The notes below the pieces were generated by a model. That model saw nothing but the letters and a program-made list of their open reading frames with translations. It did no database searches and was not told where the DNA came from. The position numbers and the translations under genes are program-made. 64,000 nt of DNA from Eucalyptus grandis (taxonomy: Eukaryota; Streptophyta; Magnoliopsida; Myrtales; Myrtaceae), in NCBI RefSeq assembly GCF_016545825.1, contig NC_052619.1, positions 14,957,501-15,021,500 on the forward strand, read 5' to 3'. Positions 49,030 through 60,554 of this stretch are shown here, piece by piece. Each line of letters begins with the position of its first letter. The first letter of the stretch is position 1.

Positions 49030-50250
49030 ATCACCCGATTTGTCATTTCTCCATTTTCCATTATTCCATTTTGCCCTAGCTAGCAAACTCGCCCTCGCCA
49101 CTTAATTAATCTCATGATTTTTCATTTCTCCTTTTTACGTTATTCCATTTTTCCCTTAGCTAGCTAGCAATCTCTCTCTCTCTCTCTAATCCAAGAACCT
49201 AGATAGCACGGATTAATTCATGAACACACAGGCAATCGACTCCACCACATGCAAGCCACTATTGCAGCTGCTCCCGGCGCTTTGCCACCACCACATCGTC
49301 GCTCCAAGCCATCGTCATAAGCCCAGGTGGCCTCGAGCCATTGTCATAAATCATGAAGAATTATTTAAAAATACTAAACTTATTACATTTTAGCCAATTC
49401 AGTCATAGATCATTTAAGTGCAATAAATTTAAGACTTTTTGAACGATTTTCCTTTATTATTAAGTGCCTATGATTGCATTAATTTTTGTTTTCATTTAGG
49501 AAATAAATTGATGTAACTTGCTTTCAGTTAATTAAGTTGGCTGAGCCAAATTACAATTGTTTATTAACAGTATTCTCACTAAACAATGTTTGTCCTGTCT
49601 CATATGCTAGTTATACTTTTTGTTACTTTATTGCTCCATAATACGGAAATTCAAATATTTAAAATAAATATCTGGCTAGGCAGAACTAACAAAAGTAGAA
49701 CGTTTCCTCGATATCACAGAGAATATACTCCATTTCTTAATTCAAAACGATACAATTACTATTTATTAGACCAAAGCATATTTTAATTATTGTAAAACAT
49801 AAATAGAAATTTTAAAAGCACCAATAGCTCTTGTAACATAATGTAAGAGGGATCGCTATTGATGGCAACGACACGTGCTCGCTATCAAATTTGCAATTTT
49901 AAGGGTCATTAAAGGCATTAATTGCACTTACAAAATTTTGAGGGGATGAAGAAATGGGGATACCTAAATAAAGGAGTCTTTTGAGCGTTGAAGCTGGAGC
50001 CAAAAAGTCTCCTAGATTGCACTTAAATGCGCAGCCATAATTACCAGATATCCAAATCATCTCGCATTTGAATAAAGGTGATATGAATATGAATATGAAT
50101 AAGTGAAAGAACCAAATCAAATTCGGTTTGGTATATACATCAAATGAACTTGTGTCAGTATATAACATAAGTAGTCCTGTGATCTATCAATACATATACG
50201 CTGTCTTCATAAAAAAATTTGTTATAATCTCCCATTTTCATGATAAGGAA
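49030..50250. other. Intergenic stretch with a short Mutator-like derivative
   Basis: At about 49350-49455 the two arms of the Mutator-like family (TACTAAACTTATTACATTTT and ATTTAAGACTTTTTGAACGA) stand almost back to back, an internal-deletion derivative. A (CT)n run lies near 49170. No gene is supported. Confidence 0.45.
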
Positions 50251-50804
50251 ATGAATCGTGCATTCTCAATCTCTTCCCTCTTCTTGATCCTTTTCCTCAT
50301 TTTCCACCGCGTCCAATCCGCAAAGGACATTGTTTGGAACACTTGCAAGAAGCTTGCGGACAGCGATCCTAACTATAACTTCGTCACCTTCGTAAAGTCT
50401 CTTGGGTCAAACCCAAAGAGCCACGGGGCAGATCTCGAGTGACTAGTGCTCATCTGGCTCAAGCTATTACAAGCCAACTTGACGGAAACGACCAAGTAAA
50501 TTAAGCAACTACTCAAGCAAAAATTGGAACGACGCCGACTCAAAGCTCTCTCGCTTTGCTTGGATGCTTAGGGCGCGTTTGGTAACATTTCTGTTTAAAA
50601 ATTGTTCCAGGAAACAGAAATAGAAAAAAGTGTTTACATTCCGAGGGAACAATTTTTGAACAAAAACGTGCTTGGTAAACTTGTTCCGGGAATAAAAATG
50701 AACAAACACGATTGGTAAATTTGTATATATATTTTTTTTAATTTTTATTTTTATTTTATTTTTCTATTTTCTTTCTTATTTTTCTTATTTTCTTATTTAT
50801 TTTT

Positions 50805-50837
<33 letters not shown>

Positions 50838-51466
50838 GCTTTGGCGCGACCGGCCGACGAGGGCCGGCAACCTCGCCCAACCCAGCGAGGTCGCCTTGCC
50901 GGGGCCGGCGAGGTCGCCGGCCCTCGACGGCGTCGCCGACCCTCGACGGCCGGTCGCCGGCCATGGCCGAGGCCGGCGACCGGCCAAAGAAAAAAGAAAG
51001 AAAAAAGAAGAAGAAAAGAAGAAGAAAAAAGAGAGAAGTGTTTCTGAATTTTGTTTCAGAAACAAGAAACAACTTTTCTTTTTTTGTTTATTGTTTTTGT
51101 TCCAAATGTGTTTCCGGGAACCAAAAATAATTTTCGAACAAAAACGCACCCAAACGCGTTTCTATTCCTTTTTGTTCCCAGGACCAAAAAAACAGAAAAG
51201 TTGTTCAAAAACAGAAAAAAAGAATGAAAACAAACGCAGCCTTACTTGTCAAGTGAGCGCATGACATGAACCCAACTTATAGGGAGAAGCGTTACTTTGA
51301 TGTGAACATTTGGGTGTATCGGGTGTTGACTAATGAAAATATATGCGACACTCAAGGATCGGAGAAGAAAGGCATTGTTCCACCTTTGACAAAGTGTAAT
51401 GCTAACATTTTTCAATTGTCTTTCATCGTATCTAGTATTATGGCTATTTTAAGAGGGAGAGAATAA
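50251..51466 (+). pseudogene. PMEI family pseudogene 2, split by a MITE
   Basis: Paralogue of the relic at 40979. The start MNRAFSISSLFLILFLIFHR is a signal peptide, followed by DIVWNTCKKLA, YNFVTFVKSLGSNPKSHGAD, then an in-frame TGA (50440-50442) where pseudogene 1 has Gly-Leu. A further TAA stands at 50494-50496. At ALSLCLDAY (about 50541-50570) the gene is cut by the Tourist-like element 50571-51241. It resumes after it with EKRYFDVNIWVYRVLTNENIC (51284-51346) and the C-terminal helix up to 51466. A frame shift also lies between the MITE and 51266. No promoter is obvious. Confidence 0.8.
50571..51241. mobile_element. Tourist/Harbinger-like MITE 3 (671 bp), nested in PMEI pseudogene 2
   Basis: The left end GGGCGCGTTTGGTAACATTT pairs with the right end, whose complement reads GGCTGCGTTTGTTTTCATTC. 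TTA duplications lie at 50568-50570 and 51242-51244. The core (50840-50990) is GC-rich (GCCGGCGAGGTCGCCGG), and next to it a T-run spans 50809-50836. No transposase is present. Confidence 0.85.
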
Positions 51467-51689
51467 GGGATGTGACGAAGAGTGTATTAGATAATAAATT
51501 AATGCATAGTCAATGGATCTTCATGAGTTATTTGATCTCTTTCTTACTAATTCTTACTAATGGAATGTCCTCTCCCATGTCTCTCGACAAATCTCAACTA
51601 CCGGAATAAGATTCATTACCTCAAAACAACAATTGAAACTCATTGTGGCACCGCAAGGCATAGGGAAGATTGTCCATACTGGATCCTAT

Positions 51690-52045
51690 AACTTAAGTGT
51701 TGGGTGGTCTTGGGCTCTTTCATTCCAAAAGTTAGCTCAAAATGTGAGACTTTTTCTCACATTTATTAACTCACTGTATGCCCCTTCCACAATTAATGTG
51801 AGATTACCACAACAATATTTCCCTTATACATTGTGCTTAGGTTGGAGGCCTCACCAACCTCTTTGAGTAACTGTTAGTCCAGACTTTTTGGTAACCTACA
51901 CTATGATACCAGTATTTGGTGGTCTTAAACATCTCTCACCCCAAAAACTAGTTCAAGAGGTGAGACTTTCCCTCACATTGATAAATTCACTACCTGCCTC
52001 TTTCACGACCAATGTAAGAGTATCCCAACAATAAGTTATCTTTCA
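51690..52045 (+). repeat. Tandem pair of a TRIM/LTR-like sequence
   Basis: The block 51695-51850 (TTGGGTGGTCTT, CAAAAGTTAGCTCAAAATGT, CCCCTTCCACAATTAATGTG) is repeated diverged at 51910-52045 (TTTGGTGGTCTT, AAAACTAGTTCAAGAGGT, CTCTTTCACGACCAATGTA). The text is of the kind found in short plant LTR retroelements, with an abundance of such copies known to me. I see no primer-binding site here. Confidence 0.45.
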
Positions 52046-52049
52046 CTTA

Positions 52050-54920
52050 GACTTTGTTTGTTTTAGAAAAATGTTTTTTAAATCATTCATGTTCCACAAA
52101 ATAAATGAATCCTTAATAAAAAAGAAAAATGACAGAACGAAGTTTGATTCATGCGTGATTATTGAAGTATAGAAGTTGCATTCCTAAGTTTGTTGATCAT
52201 CAGTGTCGATCTCCTTCTATTTTCTCTCGCTCACACAAATGGTTATCGGATATATCATGAAGTGGATGGTTATATTTGATTCAATGAATATAGTCTTTCC
52301 ACTTCCCACTTTAACCACTATTACATAGAAACATAAAATTTGCATCATCTTAATTTACCTGAAGCAATATATGATGATCATGCTCTCGAGTCTTGAAACT
52401 ATAATTAGTGAGATAATGTTCAATTTTCAAAACAATGATCATAGATATCACGGGAAAAGTCAGTGCCTCCAAAAGTTGGTTATTTCTTTGTTTAAATCGA
52501 ACAATTCTCATAAAGTGAACTCTTTGAAAAAAACCCATGAATAAATTAATGTGATTTAGATCACTCATGCGTTATGTGAACGATTTATTTAATACAGTAA
52601 GTCAGATGGAAAGGTTAATAATGCTTATCAAAGCACAATGGCATGACATTTATATGAACGAATTCAGGAACATGATTGATCTGTATCTCCCAATTGCACG
52701 TACTTCATGCATCTGTATATGATTATAAATGCTTATATGTTTATGCCGTACATCTTGATGTGATGTTTGAATTGGGAAGACGTTCAGGTGTACGAACATT
52801 TGCCCTATTCTTTGGGAAGCAAATTCGTGCATGCTAGGAGAAGGACGTGCTCCTCTGATCAACGTGTATCAGATATGCAGATCAAGTAACAAGAGGCCTC
52901 TTCTCGTTAAGGCGTTCATTTCTAACGTTGATAACCCTGTAATTTTTGAAAAGTTAAGCTTGCGGACATTCTTCCCAACATCATCATATCTATTTAAGCG
53001 GTGAACATCATTCTTGTGAAGTCGAACATCGTTTCTCATTGTATGTGGTCTCATTATGTGGTCTTGCCTAAAACGATATACGTTCCTGATTACATAAAAT
53101 CTTTCATGAATTTGAAATTTAGACTTTCTGATTACAAAAGAATATGATTTCAAACTGAATTTGTTGATTCAATATGCTCGTGAATCAGGGCTAGTCAAGA
53201 ACACATTTAATCTCTCAGTTATTATCCTCTAGCAGATTAAATGCGTGTATGAAACGAACAAGTATAGAATATATAGTACGACTTTCAAAATGCGTCTTTG
53301 TCCAACAATTTGACCAAAATATATGTCCCATTAAACGGTTTAGACGAGATATAATTAAGCAGCGTAATCATAAAGAGAAAGAGAGAGATGGGCTATGTTT
53401 TCTAAGTAAAAGTAAACAAGGTTATTCATTTTTAGTACGACTCATTCCACACTACCGGATGACCAGGAACCAGATCATATTTTCCTCAAGATGTGACATG
53501 GAATAAACAACAACTTTCTAGTAACAAAAATGAACTGGACGTTAGCAAGAAAAATTGCTATATCCGATCATATTTCAAAATGACAAAATCGATTTAACTG
53601 AGCATGCGATTTGACTCCACGTTTACTTACATAATGTGCTCTTGTCGAAGAGTGTAAGTGCGAGCACTCAGTCGTTAAACATTGTCAACCACGTTTTTCT
53701 GGTATCTAGCTACTTAGTGGTGAATGATGTGTAACCGGTGCCTGCAAAGACCAAGCAACGGGAACTTGATGCAGCCATAGCTGATATATTTTTAAGGTAC
53801 TTTTCAATCGTTTAGTTGCTGAATATACTGGTTTGAATTGCTTTCTCTAGAGTTCTTGCGCTAGGCAAACCCATCAAGTGGAATTGATTTGGGTCTCGTT
53901 AGTTGAATTTAATGGAGAAGCTTCAAACTTATCTTATGTACTGTCGCAATAAACCTTTTTTGTGCCTCGTAAGTTGTGGTATAATGAGCATCCTTGGAGT
54001 AAACATGGGGGAAAAATGTTTTGTGCCTTAAAAATAAGGACTTCCTCTAGTTTGCTTTGTTTCTTTGCCTTTTCAATTCTAAATCTTTTTTTTTAGTGCT
54101 TTTCTTTTCGGAGATCACGGGCTCCGTTGGGATCAACGTCACTCCGACTCTCTCTTTCACACTTGCCACCCTTTGCTTCGTCCCCCCTTGGTGGGGACTG
54201 TGTAATGCCCGATTGATTGTGATTGAGATTTTGCTTACGCTCTCCAATTGAAAGGCCAATTTCAAGTAAAATCTCTTATATCATCTTCCTATATGTTAGA
54301 GTTTGCACCGTGCATGAGCAAGCTTTCATCTGTTGTATAATTAAAATTAACTTTGGAGCTACCAATTCCCAAATTCTATATTCTTTAAAATCAAATACGC
54401 ACGGTTTATAAACCTAAAGCATATATTGCTGTCGATTATTTTCGTCCAAGGATGAGATTACGCATGTCTAGGCTAGGCCTAGGACGCAATTCTGCTTTGG
54501 ACCACCTTACGTGCACCTAACAAGCTAGATAATTAGGCTAGGCTGCTCGGACCGGGCTTAGACCGGCCCAAACTTATTGAGCCTTGTGTCTTTAGGCCTG
54601 GATACCAAAGGCCGGCCTGAACCGAACCGAATTGGACTGAGCTGAACTCGGGTCGGTCTTTGCTAAGCCCAAAGGTGATCTTGTTCCTTTTTCAACTTTT
54701 AGTCCGAAAACAGTTCAAACATACAAACAAATTACTACAAATATTTTGACAACCACTCCATTCTCAATGAATTTAACCCTTTATTGAATTTCAAATTGAC
54801 CTTGGATTAACATAGAAATTTTTCTGCGGCAGATCATCCCTACAATATCCTTATCTGCATACCTTTCGAGAGCACATAATAAAAATCAATTGACACATAG
54901 ACGCGTCTAAAAATTACAAT
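52050..54920. other. Intergenic stretch, no gene seen
   Basis: AT-rich. A patch at about 54460-54670 (GGCTAGGCCTAGG, CCGGCCCAAAC, GGCCGGCCTGAACC) looks like another remnant of the hAT-like family. Short frames at 52650-53500 have no recognisable features. The pectin methylesterase stop is at 54926. Confidence 0.45.
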
Positions 54921-54925
54921 GCCCC

Positions 54926-57900
54926 TCAATTCAAACCAAGATAATAAGGAATGCTTGTACCATTGAGCCAGTCATTTCCTTGTATAAAGGAGGAGACCGT
55001 GAACTGAGTAGCCTCCGTGACATTGGTAAGGACTTTATAACCAGGCCATGTTACTCTGGCACTCGTGTTCGAACCTGGCCCTTGGTTCCGGTATTCTGCA
55101 TAGTACAACGTGTTCAATGCGAACGTCCCGTTCCATTCCAACCACCCGGCAGGGTCCACCACGTCTTCGATGTTCGACAACATGTAGACCGTCCTGGAGT
55201 ACTCCTTCCATGGGCGACCTAGGTATGTTTTGAACGAGGACTTCACAGGGATTAGGTCCGCTGCGGCCGCAACCTTGCAGTTAAGGATTGAGATCCCCGT
55301 GTTCTGGTTGGGGTCCTCCCTCCCCTGCGCCGTGAATATGTTCTTCTGGTTCTCATTTGGCTTGCGTGCGTACAAGTTGCAATTTTGGAAGACCACAGCT
55401 GCATTCCCGAAGATGAAGTCGACCGTGCCGTAAATGTCACACTCGCGATAGAATTGGCGGAGGGAGTGGACATAGAGCGTGTCTTGGTAGCCAATGAAGC
55501 TGCAACTGTAGAAGGCAGAGAGGTCGGAGCCGCTCCGGAAGGCCACGGCCTGGTGCTTGCTCGGACCGGCATAGTTCTCGAATGATATGCCCTTCGCTAT
55601 GAATCCACTCCCGACCGCAGCTGAGGAAAAAGGAAAAAGTAAAAAGAGAGTCAAAGTTTAAGAATGATGTTGAGATGACATGCATGAACTTATATCAGCT
55701 TCATAATCTATACTCCTAAATGACATATCATAGCAGTATGCAAGTGAAAGGCTTACTCGACGAGAAACCATAGACGTGACTTTCGCATATACTTTAGTTC
55801 AGATAATCGCTCTCATGCCTTTTAATACTCCAGGGAACCTTTGATCAGCATCATCCTCAAAATGATGTCTACCTCAAGCTATGCATCTAACACTGCTTTT
55901 AATGAGAATGGTCCAAAAAACACAGCGGGTGTCACCCCTCCAACAGTTGTACAATCTATCACAACACCAACTAAGCGTCGAGTTTTGGAACGGAAAAGCT
56001 CTAAATAAAAAGAAAACCTTCTGCTTTTTCAGTCAGTAAATCTATATATACATTAAAGAACCTCCTTGTTTTGTTTTCCCAAGTCACATGCATTTAGCCG
56101 CTGATCCGTGAATTTAGGCTCACCGTCACCACCAATCCCACGTTAGAGTTATGTTTTTTTCGTCAGTTGTCAGGTTCTCTTGCCTCTCTAATCGCCAACA
56201 AGGGTCTTAAGGTTCATAAGCATCCGCAATAGGGACGTAAAACAAAGCAGACTACTAGGGTTTAATTAAGCACATTCACATGGGCAGCTACGATTTACTC
56301 GCAGACATCGATCTTTCCCAAACGCAACGTTGTCTTTTATCTCGTCTTTAGGGCTTTGGTCAGGGAACACTGCAACATAGGGACTATTAATACATAATCA
56401 CAATCACATGCAAATGCAGCGCGTTTCTCCACATGTCAAACTTGCTAAGGCTAAATTTCCTTTTGCCCGTCCCGAGGAAAAAAGCGTTCGACCTTTTGAA
56501 AACATTGGCCCTGAATTCACTAATCTTTATTCATTTCGTGAAGCTTTGTCAAAGTCACAGGATTTTCCTAGAGAGTCGACGACGATTTGGCGTGATGATG
56601 ACGTCCAGGGCGCGCTCCATATCTTGTCGTCTGTTTGAATTTTTGTGAAAAAAAGTACTTACCAAATCAACCATCAAGAACTGGACCGCACCCATGTGCA
56701 ATTAAGATTCGATCAGCTTCGCTTGGACCAGTTGCAGATGAGGACCCTACTCATACGTGCAAAACACTCTGCCTTAATTTCCTAATTATATTAGGAATCT
56801 ATATGCAAAATGCTGATTCTTCTTTTAAGTGAGGGAGCCAGAAAGTTGAGGGGGTGCGATTTCTAGCAAAGTTGACTATAAATTTCAATCCCGAGTTCCG
56901 CTAATGATAGTATTAAGCATTACCAACTTAGTTAAATGATCAATAATGGAAAAAAATATATTAAAAAACGACGTATCCATGAAAACATAACATTAAACCA
57001 ATTTAAATATCCCAACTTCACATTTAACTTTATTTGCATGGATCAAGGAATACAATTAAGTTTTCAGATACTAGGTGAGATGAAATGAGAAAAGAGCATC
57101 ATAAAAAATTAGTGTTCAATCCAAATAACTTTTGGACTTATTATTAGAAAATTCATGCTTTAAATACGCGTAAAACCGAAATAATATTTTTGTACTCAAA
57201 CCAAATGGAAATTTATTATATTATTTATGTTGATTATGAAAAATTCAAAACTATCCGTACCACAAGAGGGTTTAATTTTAAAGGTTTTTAAAATTATCTA
57301 CATACAAACTAAAAATGAATGTCAGTAATGTCCATGCTTATAACCCATTAAAGTTTTCTACAATCAGCAACGAAAACGTGCCAGGGCAAGTTATTTTCTC
57401 GTTCTATCAAGGTCTTGGACTCTCCTTGTCGAGTTTTTTCCAAACCAAGGAGAAACGAGCCAGACCCTTGCCCAACGAGCACAACGTAGGACGTGCGCCA
57501 CACGTTGTGGCAACACGAAGGGAGAAGTCAATTCTCATAGGCCATGATTTCGAAGGAAGATTTCGGGTCTCTTGTCAGTACTGTTGCTTAGCTGCTTCGC
57601 ATTTATACTTATACATGCTCCCAAAAGAGCATCATATCCAGAATTCTTCAATCTTTCTGTGACCCTACAAACGCGGCGGATGGACTGGGGCACTCCGGAC
57701 GGGTCCCCATGCCAGACACGCTAATTACCTTTTGACAATTGTCACTCTGGGATTATATTATTTAATATCTCGCGGGCCAATCTGTCTATGGCCAACGGAA
57801 AAGGACATGGTGTGGTTTTTCTACGGAAATCTCTTCTAAATGATGTTAGAAAAAGGTCCCGTTGAATTGCTTAAATGCCAAGCGCAAGCTTTTCCATGAC

Positions 57901-59783
57901 ATACGACCTACTAATTTTTTTACTGGAGATTCCTCAGTCGCGAGAGAATTTAAGGTGCTCACGGGAACTCGAACTGCTCTACAAGCCTCCAGAACGAGGG
58001 CAACAACATGACAGAGTCAAGCCTCGTGCCGACACGGGCCCCAATAATGGTCATGGCTGCACTCCTAAAGTTCTAATCTAAGATAATCTAAAGTCCTAGG
58101 AACGCCATGTGGTCCGACGCATATCACTCTCAATTCATGTTTAGTCAAACATCACAGACCTAATTCCAGCAAAAACTGATATCGCGTCCGTTTGTTTATA
58201 AAATGTTCAAATGGAGCCACTCATGGTGACAACCCGAATAAATTATGTTCCTACTCTCCAGAGATTCATAGCTTCATGACAAAGCGATTTATTGCATGGG
58301 ATATGAGGAGTAAAGTTAGCGAGGGTGAACCAAATGAAATAATTCTTTTGATGATTTTTGAACTCACCAACAGTGGCGGATCGGAAGGTGGTCCAGCCGT
58401 CGACGACATTCCGGTTGCCCTTGATCCACGTCTTCCCGATGCCGTCCCCCAGAAACATGATATTCGTCTTCTTGCTAATTACCTCCACATTCTCGAAGTA
58501 GGACCCTGCTTTTATGTATATCACAAACCTGAAAAGCGTTTCCCAATCAAGGGAAAACAACCCACGAAGGAAACTTCAGTAAGTGGTGAATGCTATCATT
58601 TCATCAAAACCAAGTTGCGATTTAACTAACTGACAATGGCTAATAGAGAATTCTAATATGGTCCTCTAATCAGATAATTGATAACAGCTAATAGAGTAGG
58701 CTAACTTTCTAGTCGATGCACTTCAATATAGAGTGACCCAGAATATATATTTATAAAAATTGGCATCCGAAATGATAGGTCAGACTAAGTATTTACTAGT
58801 TAGATAAGCAGGGCCCATTCGATGACGGAAAGTAAGTGTGCCAGATTAATTTACTTATGCTATTTTGTCGATTTTGGTTCGTCCTGTTGCTGTAAGAAAG
58901 AATGAGGGTTAAAAATTATTAAGCCACTGCAATAACTCCGCAATGTCGGCAGACGCCCCCACCTGGTGGTGCTGGCATTTGGGGCGGCGGCCACCGCCGC
59001 GCTGACGGTGGTGAAATTTCCCGTCCCGTCCTGCGCCACGCTCACATTGTAGCTTGTCGCGCTCACCGGAGCCTGCAACAACCTCCTGTCCTTGGGCGAC
59101 AGCCACGCCGGGAACCCGTTCCTCATCCTGCCGTACTCCGGAAAGACCTCCCCCGCCGCCGCGGGCGAGCCGGACGGCCTCCCCTTCACGCCGGGCAGCT
59201 TCTTGAGCATGACCAGCGAGTTGCTGACGTGGCGGGAGATGTTGAAGAGTTTACTCTGGATCGCGTCCCGCACTTTCTGCTTGCTGTACGCGAAGCCGTC
59301 GAGGCACGTGTACTGGTTCGTCATGGCGCCGCTCAGGAGCGTCTGGAGGTCGTGGAAGTGCGCCGCCGGGGCGGTCGGGCCATTCGCGCTGGAGAGGTCG
59401 GAGATGGCCTTGCCGAACTCGTCGACGGTGCGGGCGAGGAGCTCGAGGCAGTCGTCGAGGGCGCGGCGCTCGAGGGGGCCGAGCTTGGCGGCGAGGCGCC
59501 GCTCGAGGGCGGAGCAGCTGGAGGAGGCGGACCGGGCCTGGGCGGAGGTGAGGTTGACGGTGGAGGAGATGATCTCCGGGACGGACTTGGAGGCGAGGTC
59601 GGGGAAGGAGGCGAGGGTGGAGACGCAGAGGTCCGGGTAGAGAGTGCCTTGGCAGGTGGAGTGCGCGACTTGGAGGTGGCGGCGGGTGTGGAAATGCGCG
59701 GTGGTTTCCGGGCTGGCGGCGGCGGCGGCGGCGGCGAGGAGGTTGAGGAGGAGGAGGAGGAGGTGTGGCCGGAGACTGTGCAT
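54926..59783 (-). CDS. PME: Pectin methylesterase with N-terminal PMEI domain (558 aa, 3 exons)
   Basis: Demethylesterifies wall homogalacturonan, releasing methanol and changing wall stiffness. Exons on the minus strand: 59783-58963, 58528-58368, 55620-54926. Phases fit and all junctions are GT-AG. A signal peptide covers residues 1 to about 23. The PMEI pro-region spans about 38-195 with cysteines at 44, 53, 90, 112 and 160. The subtilase processing motif RRLL lies at 233-236, and the pectinesterase domain runs from about 245 to 545. Catalytic and signature residues are Gln351 (QAVAFR), Gln373/Asp374 (GYQDTLY), Asp395 (VDFIFGN) and Arg463/Trp465 (LGRPW). The length is typical of type I enzymes (about 550-580). 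Exon 1 is much more GC-rich than its surroundings. Family certain; which numbered paralogue is not decided. Confidence 0.95.
55621..58367 (-). other. Large intron 2 of the pectin methylesterase gene
   Basis: 2,747 bp between GTTG|GTGAG and CCTCAG|CTGCGG. Contains no recognisable coding unit. Short frames at 56408-56638 and 57315-57662 have no family features and are likely chance or old insertion debris. Confidence 0.8.
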
Positions 59784-60355
59784 GGTGGAGAGTGTTAAGC
59801 CTCGGTTTTCTCGTTTGAGCGAGGGAGAGACTGTCGATGGTTTGAAAATGGCGACGAAGGGGGAACTACTTTATGCAAGTGCACGAGCTCTCGAGGCGTG
59901 TGTCGCTTCCCGAGCTCGAAAGGACGTTGATAAGTTCGAAAGGAGTAATATTCGTGAGAATTTACAGCGCATCACTTTTTAAGTTTTGAAATGAGTGCGG
60001 TTAATACCTCGATGATATAACTATAATAAATTAGTATTTTAATAAATTTACCTTTTATTTATATCCGTTAAATTTTATGAATATACCATTATGATATAAC
60101 TTGTGATTTTTCGTGATGTTAATATAGTTTAACGAAATCTAATGAAAAGTAAATTTTTCATAAATGTGCTATTGGAGGTTTTTGGCTAATTTGTCGCAAG
60201 TATATCAATTTGAATTTTTTTTCATAAAAAATTAAATTAATTTGGGATAAATTGATGACAAATATATTGGTTTGAAATTTTTCGTGATATCAACCTAAAT
60301 TCTTACAAATGTGATTTGATAAGAATTCATTTCTGTAAGCGAAAATAGCAGGGTC
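59784..60355. other. Upstream region of the pectin methylesterase
   Basis: The leader and promoter lie here. A weak TATA-like GCATAAAGT stands on the minus strand about 85 bp upstream of the ATG. Beyond about 60000 the DNA is AT-rich with repeated TAATAAATT-type text and no gene. Confidence 0.4.
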
Positions 60356-60362
60356 TAGACGA

Positions 60363-60550
60363 ATTGGGAGACCCGTGGCTAACTGGTTTAACTCATCCTC
60401 TTGCTTGGACATTTGTCATTAGATATGAGACTTCAGGGTGGGCTTTGTCCTCTAGATCTGGTATCAGGACAACCTCCGGAGGAGATTTGTTTAATGTCAC
60501 TGTCTGCTGCAACCTAACCACAGCGTTTCTCATGTCATATATAGTCTGCA
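60363..60550 (+). mobile_element. Possible SINE remnant
   Basis: An A-box-like block CGTGGCTAACTGGTTTAA at about 60372 begins a segment of 190 bp that differs from the AT-rich flanks. The expected B-box is not clean (GAGACTTCAGGGTGGG near 60427), so the assignment is weak. Not the same family as the SINE at 3108. Confidence 0.25.
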
Positions 60551-60554
60551 GAGG

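Noticed and set aside
59092..59798. Two long plus-strand frames (182 and 189 codons) opposite the pectin methylesterase
   Set aside because: They are antisense shadows of GC-rich exon 1, rich in Arg/Gly/Glu, with no start context or family match.
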